Below, in pieces: positions 1 to 11,100 of a stretch of DNA of 64,000 nt (its first letter is position 1; each line of letters begins with the position of its first letter). The position numbers and the translations under genes are program-made. The notes beneath the pieces were generated by a model, which was not told where the DNA came from, searched no databases, and saw nothing but the letters and a program-made list of their open reading frames with translations. The stretch comes from Nannochloris sp. 'desiccata' (Eukaryota > Chlorophyta > Trebouxiophyceae > Chlorellales > Chlorellaceae). The stretch covers positions 682,001 through 746,000 of the forward strand of contig JAGTXX020000002.1 in NCBI GenBank assembly GCA_019044685.2, read 5' to 3'.

Positions 1-379
1 GATACCAATCGACAGTAGGGCGAGGTTTCAGAGAGCCTGTCCAGTAGGCGGTGTCTAAAAGGCCTGCTGCGTTACGTGCCCAGTCAATGCGAGCTACTGG
101 AGCGACTTCTACGTGTAAATTTTGAGTTTGTAATTGAGCTGCGAGGTTTGAGTAGTCGGCGGCATTGTTGCCTAGACCTGGAAGGATAATAACAGCCCTT
201 TCAGGTGAACTAGCAGCTGCTTTGGAGATCACACGACATCTGCGGTGATGGTGGTGGCGTGATGCACTAGGTACTCGAGTGAAGCCAACAATTTGTGAAG
301 ATTTCAACTTGCGATCGAATGATATTTTCTGCAAGAAATGACCAGTATTTGATGGCGATGATACGCTCAACACCTTCAT
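1..379 (-). CDS. Alpha/beta-hydrolase family protein, plastid-type, N-terminal part only
   Basis: Partial gene: the 3' part lies outside the window. The ATG is the complement of 377-379. The visible 126 residues begin with a basic, Ser/His-rich leader that looks like a transit peptide (RHHHHRRCRVISKAAASS). An alpha/beta-hydrolase opening follows: the strand and oxyanion turn VIILPGLGNNAADY, then VEVAPVARIDWARNAAGL and KPRPTVDWY. From memory this pattern resembles a plant and algal chloroplast hydrolase group of unknown substrate. The nucleophile elbow is not in the window, so activity cannot be judged. The gene lies downstream of, and in the same direction as, the EGY protease gene. Confidence 0.75.
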   Translation of the reverse strand, partial: MKVLSVSSPSNTGHFLQKISFDRKLKSSQIVGFTRVPSASRHHHHRRCRVISKAAASSPERAVIILPGLGNNAADYSNLAAQLQTQNLHVEVAPVARIDWARNAAGLLDTAYWTGSLKPRPTVDWY

Positions 380-697
380 GTTTAATGTATGAATATGAAA
401 TACAGATTATTTTGTTAAGAATAGCTGCTTATGGTGTGGTTTTACTAATTTGACCCAATACAATACTCCACCCTGCCCTGTTGTTGGCGCCGCTGCTGCT
501 ACTGCGGCCTCTCACCACTTCTAGCTTCTCCTTTCCTGTTTTCCATCAAAAACACCCTGCTGCACCTCTTTGAATTGACCATAAACATGTAATTTTACAT
601 TTAGAAGCCACGTTTTAAAATCAGATCTTCCCTCACATACGCAGACAACAAACCAAACCAAATTTCACATTTACCTGCTCCTCTCACAAAAATTGTT
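380..697. other. Intergenic, tandem (5' region of the hydrolase gene)
   Basis: No gene is seen in these 318 bases between the EGY stop codon and the hydrolase start. The stretch must hold the EGY 3' end and the hydrolase promoter. No clear TATA box was recognised. Confidence 0.5.
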
Positions 698-2176
698 CTA
701 GTTAATCAACTGTGGTGGCATTGAGGTCATTCCATCAAGAACAACTTCAGAAATTGGCGTAGGCGCAAACGGATACGGTAACAACACCAAAAAGGGCACT
801 ACAAGCGCTACAATCGTTGCAATTTTTAATAAACTATTTTTTGGCAACGTCGTCAGTTCCTCATCACAGGGAACGATCGGCCCTCTTTGCAGCGTTAAAA
901 CAAATAAAAGCCAAAATAAAGCCAAACTGTTAGTAAATCCACCTATTCCTATTAAAAAAAACGTAAATGCACTCATACGGCTCGCTGCAGCTCTTCCAAA
1001 TAACGATAAAAAGAGTCTACCGCCATCGAGCTCCCCTACTGGCAAGCTATTGATTGAATTGAAAATTAAGCCCGCCCAACCAGCAATAAACAATGGATTA
1101 CAATTCAGACTCTCTGCAGTGAAAACGCGGTCTCCAAATACAAGCTGGGTTAATGAACCAACGAGCAAAGACTCTTTAAAGGACGCAGAGTCCACTTCGA
1201 GCCCACCAACGCCATTTGACGTCATGACAAGACCTGTTAATAATAAAGCAAGCGAAACAGCAGCGCCGGCAAGAGGTCCAGGCGCAGTAACGGTCGCCAA
1301 AGCAATACGGTTCGGTACGGGACTAGCAATACGTGTAATCGAACCGAATGTGCCGAGTAAACCCAGTCCAGCTGGTATTGGAATAGGCGGTGCAAGTTTG
1401 AGATTTGCTTTTTTGGCGCCGAGAAAATGGCCTGCTTCATGTGCTAATAAGATTGCGAGAGCAGCTGCTGTACCAGGAATAGCAGCAGAGACAAGTTCAG
1501 GGTCGAATTTGACTGTCAATAAAGCAGCGTTGAAGAGTTCAGCGCCGTTGATATTTAAAGTCGTGGCAATTGTAATGAAACCAAGGCCGAGGGATAATAA
1601 CAATTCAACTGTGGGGCTAGCTGTTTGGAATTCAGCCGATTTTGCAGGAATAACCACCGCTGTAGGTTTTTCATCTTGATCTTGTAATAGAAACAAACGA
1701 TACGTATCACCCAGCTGTTCTTTTAATCTCAAAACGAGCTTAGCGTGAGCAGCGGCGGGATCGCCTCGAAGGTTGCCTTTAAAGAGAACGCCAGAGTTGC
1801 CGTAGTTTTCTACAGAGGTGACGAAGAGGGTATCGAGACCGAAGACTGTGTCGCGGAGCTTGCCAATGACGGATTGAGGGAGTTGAAGATCTGCGACTTC
1901 TTGTTTCAGTCGAGGGGGTGATGATTGATCATCACTACCATTGAACTGCTGTTTGTAGTTTTCCTTATCAGCTGATGGAGAGGAGCCGAGTTTGCTAGTG
2001 ATTTCAGTATTATCTTCGTCTGATTGGTCTTCAGGCATCTGAGGCTCCTCTGAGGCACGAACAAGCACTCTCCTACCACATTGCTGTAAAACAAGATCAG
2101 ATTTAGGGAAAGATATGCGAAATGTGCGCTTGGGAGCGACGAGCCTCCCTTGGAAAGCTAGTTTGAGAGCTACCAT
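698..2176 (-). CDS. EGY-type site-2 protease (chloroplast intramembrane zinc metalloprotease)
   Basis: A 492-residue single-exon gene. The N-terminus is a plausible plastid transit peptide ending near RRVLVRASEEP. An acidic linker follows, then the GNLRG segment (GVLFKGNLRGDP) typical of EGY proteins. The zinc-binding HExxH is HEAGH within LLAHEAGHFLGAKK, and the second metal-binding motif is NSLPVGELDGGR. Several hydrophobic segments surround both motifs. EGY proteins are thylakoid or plastid-envelope S2P homologues needed for chloroplast development; both catalytic motifs are intact. I cannot decide between the EGY1 and EGY2 subgroups from the sequence alone. It is intronless, unlike most neighbours. 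Confidence 0.93.
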   Translation of the reverse strand: MVALKLAFQGRLVAPKRTFRISFPKSDLVLQQCGRRVLVRASEEPQMPEDQSDEDNTEITSKLGSSPSADKENYKQQFNGSDDQSSPPRLKQEVADLQLPQSVIGKLRDTVFGLDTLFVTSVENYGNSGVLFKGNLRGDPAAAHAKLVLRLKEQLGDTYRLFLLQDQDEKPTAVVIPAKSAEFQTASPTVELLLSLGLGFITIATTLNINGAELFNAALLTVKFDPELVSAAIPGTAAALAILLAHEAGHFLGAKKANLKLAPPIPIPAGLGLLGTFGSITRIASPVPNRIALATVTAPGPLAGAAVSLALLLTGLVMTSNGVGGLEVDSASFKESLLVGSLTQLVFGDRVFTAESLNCNPLFIAGWAGLIFNSINSLPVGELDGGRLFLSLFGRAAASRMSAFTFFLIGIGGFTNSLALFWLLFVLTLQRGPIVPCDEELTTLPKNSLLKIATIVALVVPFLVLLPYPFAPTPISEVVLDGMTSMPPQLIN

Positions 2177-2540
2177 TGCAATATAAGTTCTTGATTGATA
2201 AAAAATATAGGCTTTCTGTCCGAAGCTAGGATATTTGATTGAGCGCCCTTGGCCAGGCCAGCAGGCTCACGGCACGCTGCCAACTGCAGGCATCTCTCTC
2301 CTTTCTATTTTTCAGCACAGATCTATTAGTTTCATTCAAGATTCGAAGGGTTTACAAAACCAAACAAGGAGGATATGTCAATACAAGGCTTTTAAATCTT
2401 GCAGCAATGAAAAATAATGGCAAAAATAAGCAAAAGACAAATAAACGTCTTAAATGAAACCAAAGTACCTAGTAAAAAGAGAACCCAAACAAATGCTAAC
2501 CAACAAGTCCGTCAAGTAGAATTACTAAAACGATTTAATT
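2177..2540. other. Intergenic, tandem
   Basis: 364 bases between the dihydrolipoamide dehydrogenase stop and the EGY start. Short ORFs here show no protein-like composition. It presumably carries the EGY promoter. Nothing else is seen. Confidence 0.5.
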
Positions 2541-4227
2541 TTACATATGAATAGGTTTAAAGTAAGTCGCCAAGGCAGCTTCCTTCACAGCTTCACTCAA
2601 TGTCGGATGTCCATGGCACGTCCTTGCAATATCCTCAGCACTCGCCCCATACTCCATCGCCAATACACACTCGTGAATCAATTCACCAGCATTAGCACTC
2701 ATAATATGAGCTCCCAAGATCTTATCGGTTTTGGCATCGGCAATAAATTTGACTAATCCCTCGGCATCATCGATACTTCTAGCACGTGAATTTGCCATAA
2801 ATGAGAATTTACCTGTTTTATAGTTAAGACCGGCAGCTTTAGCCTCTTCCTCAGTAATACCAACTGAAGCAACCTCAGGGTGGGTATATACAATACCGGG
2901 TACGGTATTGTAGTTCACATGGCCGGGTTTGCCCGCCAGGATCTCCGCACAGGCTACGCCATCTTCCTCGGCCTTATGGGCAAGCATAGGCCCGGGAACA
3001 GCATCACCAATGGCGTATACACTGGGGATATTTGTCCTGAAATGATCATCAACAGGGATAAATCCACGCTTATCTGTATTCACACCGATGGCTTCAAGAC
3101 CTAGTCCGGTGGTATAAGGCCTGCGTCCTGTAGAGACCAGGACAACATCGGCTTCCAACGTCTCTTCTTTACCTCCCTTTGCAGAGTCAACGTGTAATTT
3201 CACACCTGTATCTGTGACTTCAGCGCCATTGACTTTAGTGCCAAGCTTGAATTTGAATCCTTGCTTTTGCAATGACCTTTGGAATGAGCGACGTACCTCT
3301 GCATCCATGGAGGGGACAATGCCATCGGTATATTCAACAACAGTGACTTCAGCACCGAGTCTGCTCCATACACTTCCCATTTCCAATCCAATAACACCAC
3401 CGCCGATGACAATCATCGATTTCGGCACCTCCTTTAACTTTAATGCACCAGTAGAAGAGACGATTTTCTCCTCATCGATGGGCACTCCGGGTAATGGGGT
3501 TACTTCTGATCCTGTGGCAATAATAATACTCTTCGCCTTCATAGTGGTGGTAGATCCATCTGATAATGCAACTTCTACTTCATTAGAAGATTTGAATTTA
3601 CCCCATCCTTTAACGTATTCTACTTTATTCTTTTTGAATAAACCCTCAATTCCTTTGGTGAGACCATCTACCGCCTTGTCCTTTTGATCCATCATTTTAG
3701 GGATATCGACAGCGACGTTGTCTACAACGACACCGTGGGAAGCGAAACTGTGTTTGGCTTCGTGGAACATGTGGGAAGAGTGGAGGAGGGCTTTAGAAGG
3801 GATGCACCCAACGTTGAGGCATGTGCCACCGAGGGCCCCACGACCTTCAATGCAAGCTACTTTAAGACCAAGCTGAGCAGCTTTGATGGCACCGACGTAG
3901 CCACCGGGACCACCACCGATGATAATGACGTCCTGCAAGTTAGAAATAGTAGAGAAGAACGTCAAAAAACAGCTAGAGAATATTAAATAATCTTCCTCTC
4001 ACAGAGAATAATAGGATGAAGATCTAAGAGCATAACCCAGCAGAATAAGCTGATCAGGCGCATCGACAGCGCTTCAATATATCCGACGGTACATATCAAA
4101 GCAGTATTTCCTCGCTTACCTTCTCTTCGGAGGTTGCAAAACCTCTGACAGAGGCCATGTAAACTCCCTGTCGTCTGCTAGCAAGCGCAGCGCCAGCGCG
4201 GCGCTGTTGCACCAGAACGCGCAACAT
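2541..4227 (-). CDS. LPD: Dihydrolipoamide dehydrogenase, mitochondrial (E3)
   Basis: Two exons, 4120-4227 and 2541-3932, separated by a 187-nt intron (3933-4119), give 499 residues. Exon 1 encodes a mitochondrial presequence ([19 protein letters not shown]). It joins in phase to the FAD-binding [16 protein letters not shown]. The redox disulfide is [16 protein letters not shown], the NAD-binding fold is [19 protein letters not shown], and the C-terminal catalytic His-Glu is CHGHPTLSE. It is the E3 flavoprotein shared by pyruvate, 2-oxoglutarate and branched-chain dehydrogenases and the glycine cleavage system, reoxidising dihydrolipoamide with NAD+. Length and motifs are normal for the mitochondrial plant type. 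It is divergent from WDR70 across 204 bp. Confidence 0.96.
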
Positions 4228-4431
4228 GATGATTTACTTAGATTAGAACAATCTTTACTTCGTTGAGGGGTGAGAGAGATAAAAGTTTTTGAAGGCCTTG
4301 GAAGAAGGCAAGAATTTTTGATGATTGAAATTGTGAACAATGTCGAGAGATGCGTTCTATAAAAACATATACCCAACTTTTGGACTTCTTTTACCTATAT
4401 TGTAGTGCGGGCAAAAGGGCGTTAAGGAGCA
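4228..4431. promoter_or_regulatory. Divergent 5' region, LPD / WDR70
   Basis: Only 204 bases separate two start codons pointing away from each other, so both promoters and 5' UTRs must lie here. No specific motif was recognised. Confidence 0.5.
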
Positions 4432-6686
4432 ATGAGCTCCAGCGACGAAGATGAATTAGCTCAGATGCGAAGAGAACGTGCAGCTAGGCTGGGTTCTGCT
4501 GGCTTAACAGTGGTGAGTAACTGAACATTGAATTATTTGAAAATATTGAAACCATCTGACTAGGGGTTAGGCTCCAGAATTTTGAAATCTTGGAAATCCA
4601 ATCTGGATTTATTCATTTTTGCCACCGCCACAGTCTCACATATGTTTCTTCAACGCAGACTTCTTTGAGGAATAAACTCGAGCAAGGCAATCTATCCAGA
4701 CCAGCAGATGATGGAGAGGAAGAGGATATAGATAGACCTACAGTAGTAGATGCAGCAGAGCTTGGTATTGAACCCTCAGCAGCAGCAGCGGCAGATCATG
4801 ATAGTGACAATGGCGATGGGATACCTGCTGAGTTCCGTGCTCATTTCCCTGCTTCTTTTGGAGCACCACAACGCAAGCAACAAAACCCGTCTACAACAGC
4901 TTTACATCAAGATCATAGCAAGAATGTAAGAAAAGATGATGATGATGATGAATTAGACGTCGGTCCTTGTCACCCACCTACCAGCAATGATGACGAAGAT
5001 GTTGACAATGATAATGGCATCAACCCTCCTGGTCCATCTTTATATAGAGATAAAAATGCAGCATTATTTAAAGACACTGCTGATCCATGGAAACTTCCTA
5101 TAACCTCCGAAGTCATCCTTGAACCACATTCCAAAGCCGTTGTTGCTCTTGCATTAGACCACTCTGGCTCACGCTTATTGACAGGTTCTTACGATTATAC
5201 GGTCAAACTATTCGATTTTAATGGTATGAAATCAGATTGTCGTCCATTTCGTAGCTTTGAACCAACAGAAGGTCACCCAATTGTCGCTCTCAGTTGGTCC
5301 CCTTCAGGCGATGCTTTTCTTGTAGTAACGGGCTCCCCTTCACCAAAGGTCTATGATCGAGACGGGAAAGAGCAAGGAGAGTTTCCACGTGGAGATATGT
5401 ACATCCGTGATATGAAGAATACAAAGGGCCATGTCACAGCTTGTTCTGGAGGTGCCTGGCATCCTATAGACAAAGGAACAGGGCTTACCAGTTCAGAAGA
5501 CGGCACCTTGAGAGTTTGGGATTTGTGGCAATTAGAGCAAAAAACTGTAATTAAACCGACTCTAGCACGACCAGGAAGGGTATCTGTCACATGTTGTGGA
5601 TGGAGTTCTGAGGGCAAGCTTATTGGAGGTGGTCTAGCCGACGGAACATTGCAAATATGGGATGTACGGGGTAAATTTGGACAATCTGCTGCTGTTGGGG
5701 CGGTGCTTGCCCCAAAACAACAAGGTGTGAAACAACAAAATTGGAGTTTTGTATCACAAGCAGGGAATATTCTACGTAATGCACATGAAACGAGTTCAGA
5801 AATCACGTGTTTACAATTTTCTTTAGATGGTACTTCTTTGTTGACCAGAGGCGCTGACGAGACGTTGAAATTGTGGGATGTACGAAAATTCAAAACACCT
5901 GTAGCATCAGTTTCTGGTCTACCTACCTTATATAGCAACACTCAATGTTGTTTTAGCCCCGATGAGAAACTGGTTTTAACTGGTATCAGCCCAGCTACGA
6001 AGGAAAGTAGTTCTGGTGCGGTGGCAATTTTTGATAAAAACGATTTGTCTCTAGTTAAAAAATTGGGAGTTCCTGGGAGTGCTGTTGCTGTGAATTGGCA
6101 TCCAAAGATTAATCAAATCGTTGTGGGTTGCGGAGATAGAAAAGAAGGCACTACAAGGGTACTGTATGATAGTACATTTAGTACTAGAGGGGCGGTACTT
6201 TCTATTGGAAGAAGACCTAGGATAGATAATGCTGCTGACTATACAGCTGATTTCCAACCGCAAATTTATAATCCGAATGCTTTGCCGTTGTATAGAGAAG
6301 CCTGGCCCGATGGCAGCGGTAAAACTGGTGGTGGTGGTGGTGGTGGCAAAAGAAAGGGTATTCCCGTCGATGCAAGCGTCCGCACTGCAAAATCGTTTAA
6401 GCCTGATGTAGGCTCTGCTGGCGTCGCTAAAGGCGCAGGTGGCAAACTTGGGTCTACTGGTGGTACGTTACTAACTCAGTATATTATGAAAAATCAAGGC
6501 ACCTTGAAAAATCCAAACGAAGAAGATGTCAGGGCGTCTATCTTACGGCATCATGGAAAAGAGGATGAGATGAGTCGGTTCACTGCAGCATATGCAGAGA
6601 CACAGCCAAAGAAAATATATGCTGAGCCTGAAGGAGAAGAAGATGATGCGGAAGATGTCGGGCCACAGCCACCACCAGCACCATAG
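4432..6686 (+). CDS. WDR70: WD40 repeat protein, WDR70 / gastrulation-defective 1 homologue
   Basis: Two exons (4432-4512 and 4659-6686; intron 4513-4658) give 702 residues. The first exon begins MSSSDEDELAQMRRERAARL. An acidic low-complexity region (to about residue 170) precedes WD40 repeats from about residue 181 to 525, with GH/WD-type units such as SHDHSGSRLLTGSYDYTVKL-like repeats, TSSEDGTLRVWDLW, GLADGTLQIWDVRG and TRGADETLKLWDVR. The C-terminal IMKNQGTLKNPNEEDVRASI followed by a DEMSRF element matches the conserved WDR70 tail. WDR70 is a nuclear adaptor linked to CRL4 ubiquitin ligase and histone H2B ubiquitination in animals and fungi; its algal role is inferred only. A Gly run (GGGGGGG) lies between blades and tail. 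Confidence 0.92.
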
Positions 6687-6821
6687 AATAATAGAACTAT
6701 GATTGCCAAAGCATGGCATAGCAGCAGAGTGCGGCATATATTTGGTCGTTAACCTTATTTATTCAAAAAATGCATTTATAAACTACTTTTCTCACTTGCA
6801 ACAATGTTATAGAGTAATATA

Positions 6822-8069
6822 ATGAACAACCCATTTGGCGATATAGCCTGGGGCGACTCGGATGGAGAGCTAGACCTCGATGAAATGTAAGTTGGTTTGA
6901 AAGATCTGTTCTATAGTTATTTGAGCAACCACAAAATTAATAGTATTTGTGTGGATTACTGGAATGCAGAGATCGCGTTGAAAAAGACGCTCTAGCTGCC
7001 AGATCCTTGGCTCTCCTTCCCAACAGTGAGGAGCCATGTTCCGACCAAGGAAACCCTTTAGATCACAGCTACGCACCTCAAGCAATTGATAAAAATATTC
7101 AAATTGCTATTCCGAGCAGTGATTTAACAGAAAATGCGAATTGTGCGCCTAGTAGCCTCGATCAATCAGGTATGGGCTCTCCGCTTGGCCGACACCCACC
7201 ACCTGCTCCTCAAGCACCTATTCTACCCCCAAATAGAGGACCTCGTTACCCCAACACTCTTGAGGAACTCCACTACTGTATATCCAACTTTAGGCACGTG
7301 AGTAACACGCTCCCTCCGCAACGTCCTCCTTTCTCTACCTGCCCCGGCATTTACGGCCGTGGCTGTGGCGGCAATCTTGAATATATTACCTTCCATGGCT
7401 ACTCTGAAGACGAATTTCCACCCTTTTGGGGCTGTTCTAGGTTTAACGCTTCAAATAGAGGACATGGCTGTACCTTCAAGTATTATCCACCACCACGTGT
7501 TCCTCATCCTCAACTCGATGTACAAATCTGTGCACCTCATATTATAGAAGTCGTACCGCACCCTGGGGCAGAGGATGCTGTAGAAGCATGTGGTGGTATA
7601 GCACGGATTCTTTATATAGTAGGTGTCGACTTAAATAGAGCTATCAAGCCTGGGAATGAGTATTTAGTTATTTCTCCAAGGAAAATGCTTCCTCCGCCTC
7701 TAATGTCGCCTGGCGGTGGTGGTCAACCATCATCAGCACAGAAGCGGAATAGGAACAGCATTGGTATAGGTAGCAGTGGTAGTGAGCCTCAAGAACAACC
7801 AGTTTGTTTGCCTACCAATCCACCAGATGAAGAGTTTTTAAAGAGCATCACTCACTCACGTAGCAACAATAATAAGAAGAGCCAACAAGAAGGAAGCGGT
7901 GCTGGTGCTGGTGGTGAGAATAATAATAATGCCATTACCACTCCTTCTGTTTCTGATGGTTGTTGTGGCAGTGTTAGATTCCATATTGTGTACTACGATC
8001 CACTTAAAAAGATCCTTCTTAATAATCTACGTTATAAAGCACCTCCTGGAACAAGAGCAACTGCGGAAA

Positions 8070-8121
<52 letters not shown>

Positions 8122-11100
8122 CCCCTCTACCTTTGGCGGAGGGCCTACTAGTAACTACGCCACAAATAGTAACTACAATACTACTACCAATTGCAGCCTA
8201 ATCCAGCTCCTTCCTCAAGGTAAAGGCATCCCTCCAGGGACTTTAAAATTTTTCCGTCATCCTGAATCTCGTCGCTGCTCTAAAGAAGAGATCCGAGATC
8301 GCTATGCAATGATTCCTATCCATATAGAAGCTGCATTACTCCCTTTTCAACGAAAAGGGGTATTATTCGCACTGGAAAGGAATGGGAGATGTCTTATAGG
8401 GGATGAGATGGGGGTTGGTAAGACGGTGCAAGCACTGGCTCTTGCTGCTGCATACCGACAGGACGGTTGGCCTTTGCTTGTAGTTGTGCCTGCGAGTATG
8501 AGATTAGCGTGGAATGATGAAATTGAGAAATGGATGCCTGGAGTGGTTGTGCCTGGGTCGATTCATTTGATTTCTGATAAGACTGATCAGATCTTTTCTG
8601 GTACCGGTGGTGGTGGTAACGACAACCCAAGTACTCGTACTACTGATGTTAATAGTAATAATAATATTAGTACTAGTACTAGTACTAGTACGAATGGTAC
8701 CAATACGACTACTGCTACTGGTAAGTTACCAGAGGTGTGTATAATTTCCTATAGAATGCTGGAACATCTCACATGCGCCAACTGCAAAAAATCCCCTTGC
8801 AAAAAAAACAACTGGTCAACCTGGGATGACCACCGTCACTCACAACGGTGATATTAATCTTCCTTGTGAACGACCTCATGTGTGCATGGCGTCCTTAGGC
8901 TGGAAAATGATCATCGTAGACGAGTCACACACCTTACGTACCAGCTCCAGCCGTGAAGGTGTCAATAGAGGCATCGATTCTCAGCAAACCGAAGCCTTGA
9001 AAGCAACCGCACAAAAGGCCCAGAGGTTGATTTTTTTGTCGGGTACCCCTTCTCTTAATAAACCGTTTGATCTGTACACACAAGTGTCGACCTTGTGTCC
9101 TGGGCTGTTGCCGCATACCAGGAATGAGTTTGCAAAGAGTTATTGCAATAGAAGACTAGTTACGGTTCCATTTAGTAGACAAAATAATAATTATATGAAA
9201 TTTAATTTTGGTAGCGGTAGTGGTATCAATGGCGGATATGGTGATTCTCTATCAATTCCAAAACGATACGATTATTCAGGCCTGTCTCGTGCAACTGAGC
9301 TTCATCTCTTGCTTAAACAAGAAGTCATGATACGTAGATTAAAAAAAGATGTGTTGGAGCAGTTACCACCGAAAAGACGGCAAGTTGTGAGATTACCCAA
9401 ACCCCCTGCAAAAGATTGGCCATTAGTGGATGGGAGTAGCAGGCATCGAGCTGATGATAGCGATGCGTCGTCAGATGAAGATGAAGCAGAAGATGAAGTA
9501 GAAGAAGAATTAGAAATAGAGGGGAATCACGTTGCTTGTGGCGGTGGGAATAATAATAATATTAAAAATAATAATAATAATAATAATAATAATGATAATA
9601 ATAATGGTTCTGGTGTAGTAAAAAAGAAGGCGACGAGGATGAGTGCAGCACATAGAATAGGGGTAGCGAAATGTAGATTAGCTACTGAATGGTTGATGGA
9701 ACAGCTCGGAATGGAGGATGGTAGTGACATTGCTGTTGGCGCTGGTGGTGGTGGTGGTGATGGTGGTGGTGGTGGTGGTGTTGACGTCGTAGCTGCCGGT
9801 GCTGGAAATGGTTTTAATAATAATAGTGATGGTCCACCGAAGTTTATTGTCTTTGCGCATCATCGTGCTGTCATGAAGCATCTCTACCGCAAGATAGATG
9901 CAGCATTTGCTAGCTCTAATAGAAGTAGCGGTGGTGGTGGTGGTGGTGCTGGGGCTGACGGGGGTGCGGGCCCCAGCAACACTAAGAATGCTTCTTCTTC
10001 TACCTCTACTACATGTCACGGTCAAGGTCTTCAAGTCTTGTGTATAGATGGTGAAACTCCTGCAGAAGAACGTCGTCAAGTAGTAGAAAGATTCCGCAAT
10101 GACCCTTCAGTCCGGGTTGCTCTTCTGTCTGTCACAGCAGCAGGAACAGGGCTCGATTTTTCAGCAGCATCTGCTGTTATTTTCGTCGAGCTTCCTGCTG
10201 AAGTTTCTTTAGTAAGGCAAGCTGAAGATAGAGCGCATCGTCAAGGTCAACGCAGACCGGTCAACGTGTACTTTCTTTGCGCTCGAGGCACGTGTGATGA
10301 ACGTCATTGGCAGAGATTGAGTGCGAATCTTGCCAGAGTTGATTTTGTGCATGATGGACCCCAGGCAGCTGCTTTTGCGAGAGGAGGTGGGGGTGGTGGG
10401 TTGTTGGTTGATGAAGTAATGACAATAGAAGAGAAAGAAGAAGAAGAAGAAGAAGAAGAAGAAGAAGAAGAAGAAGAAGAAGAAGAAGAAGAAGAAGAAG
10501 AAGAAGAAGAAGAAGAAGAAGAAGAAGAAGAAGAAGAAGAAGAAGAAGAAGAAGAAGAAGAAGAAGCGGGTGATAAAAAGCCTAATATTGCTGCTGACAA
10601 TAATAGTGGTCTTCTCCCCGATAAAGAAGAGGACGGAGAAAAGAAGGAAACTATTATTGATTTGACTGAAGGCACGCAAGAAGAAGAAAAAGCTGAAGAG
10701 CTTGCACAAACAAAAAATCGCTCCCTTCGTTCCTCTTCTCTTTCTCCTACCATTCTACCCACCGCAACTACCGTCACCCTTAATTTACCTACCACAAACA
10801 CCTCTGCAAATCTATCTGATTCTACTTCTGTTGATGATAGGTGGTGGTTTGAAGTCTCGACTCACACCCAACGAGTCCATTTCCACGCAGCTTGTGACAG
10901 AACAAAACCACTTTTACTCAGTCTTCCTCTAGAATCTTTAGTTGTAGAAGGTGCTTCTGCTATAAGAGAAACTATTGCAGCTGTAGGGGAACAGATTAAA
11001 AACGCGGCGGAAAAAGCTGCTGCTGGTTGGGAGAACAACAAGCAGAAATTTGATGCTACCACCACGACTCCCACACGCAAACCTCCTCCTTCTTCAGCTC

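Noticed and set aside
2235..2457. Two overlapping small ORFs between LPD and EGY
   Set aside because: Short, no ATG context or domain, composition like spacer.
8721..8726. GTAAGT in the ZRANB3-like gene as a constitutive splice donor
   Set aside because: Splicing here would remove the conserved ISYRML motif; kept only as an alternative explanation in the findings.
10209..10801. Long minus-strand ORFs rich in Phe or Ser opposite the ZRANB3-like gene
   Set aside because: They are antisense readings of the (GAA)43 repeat, with no protein-like sequence outside it.
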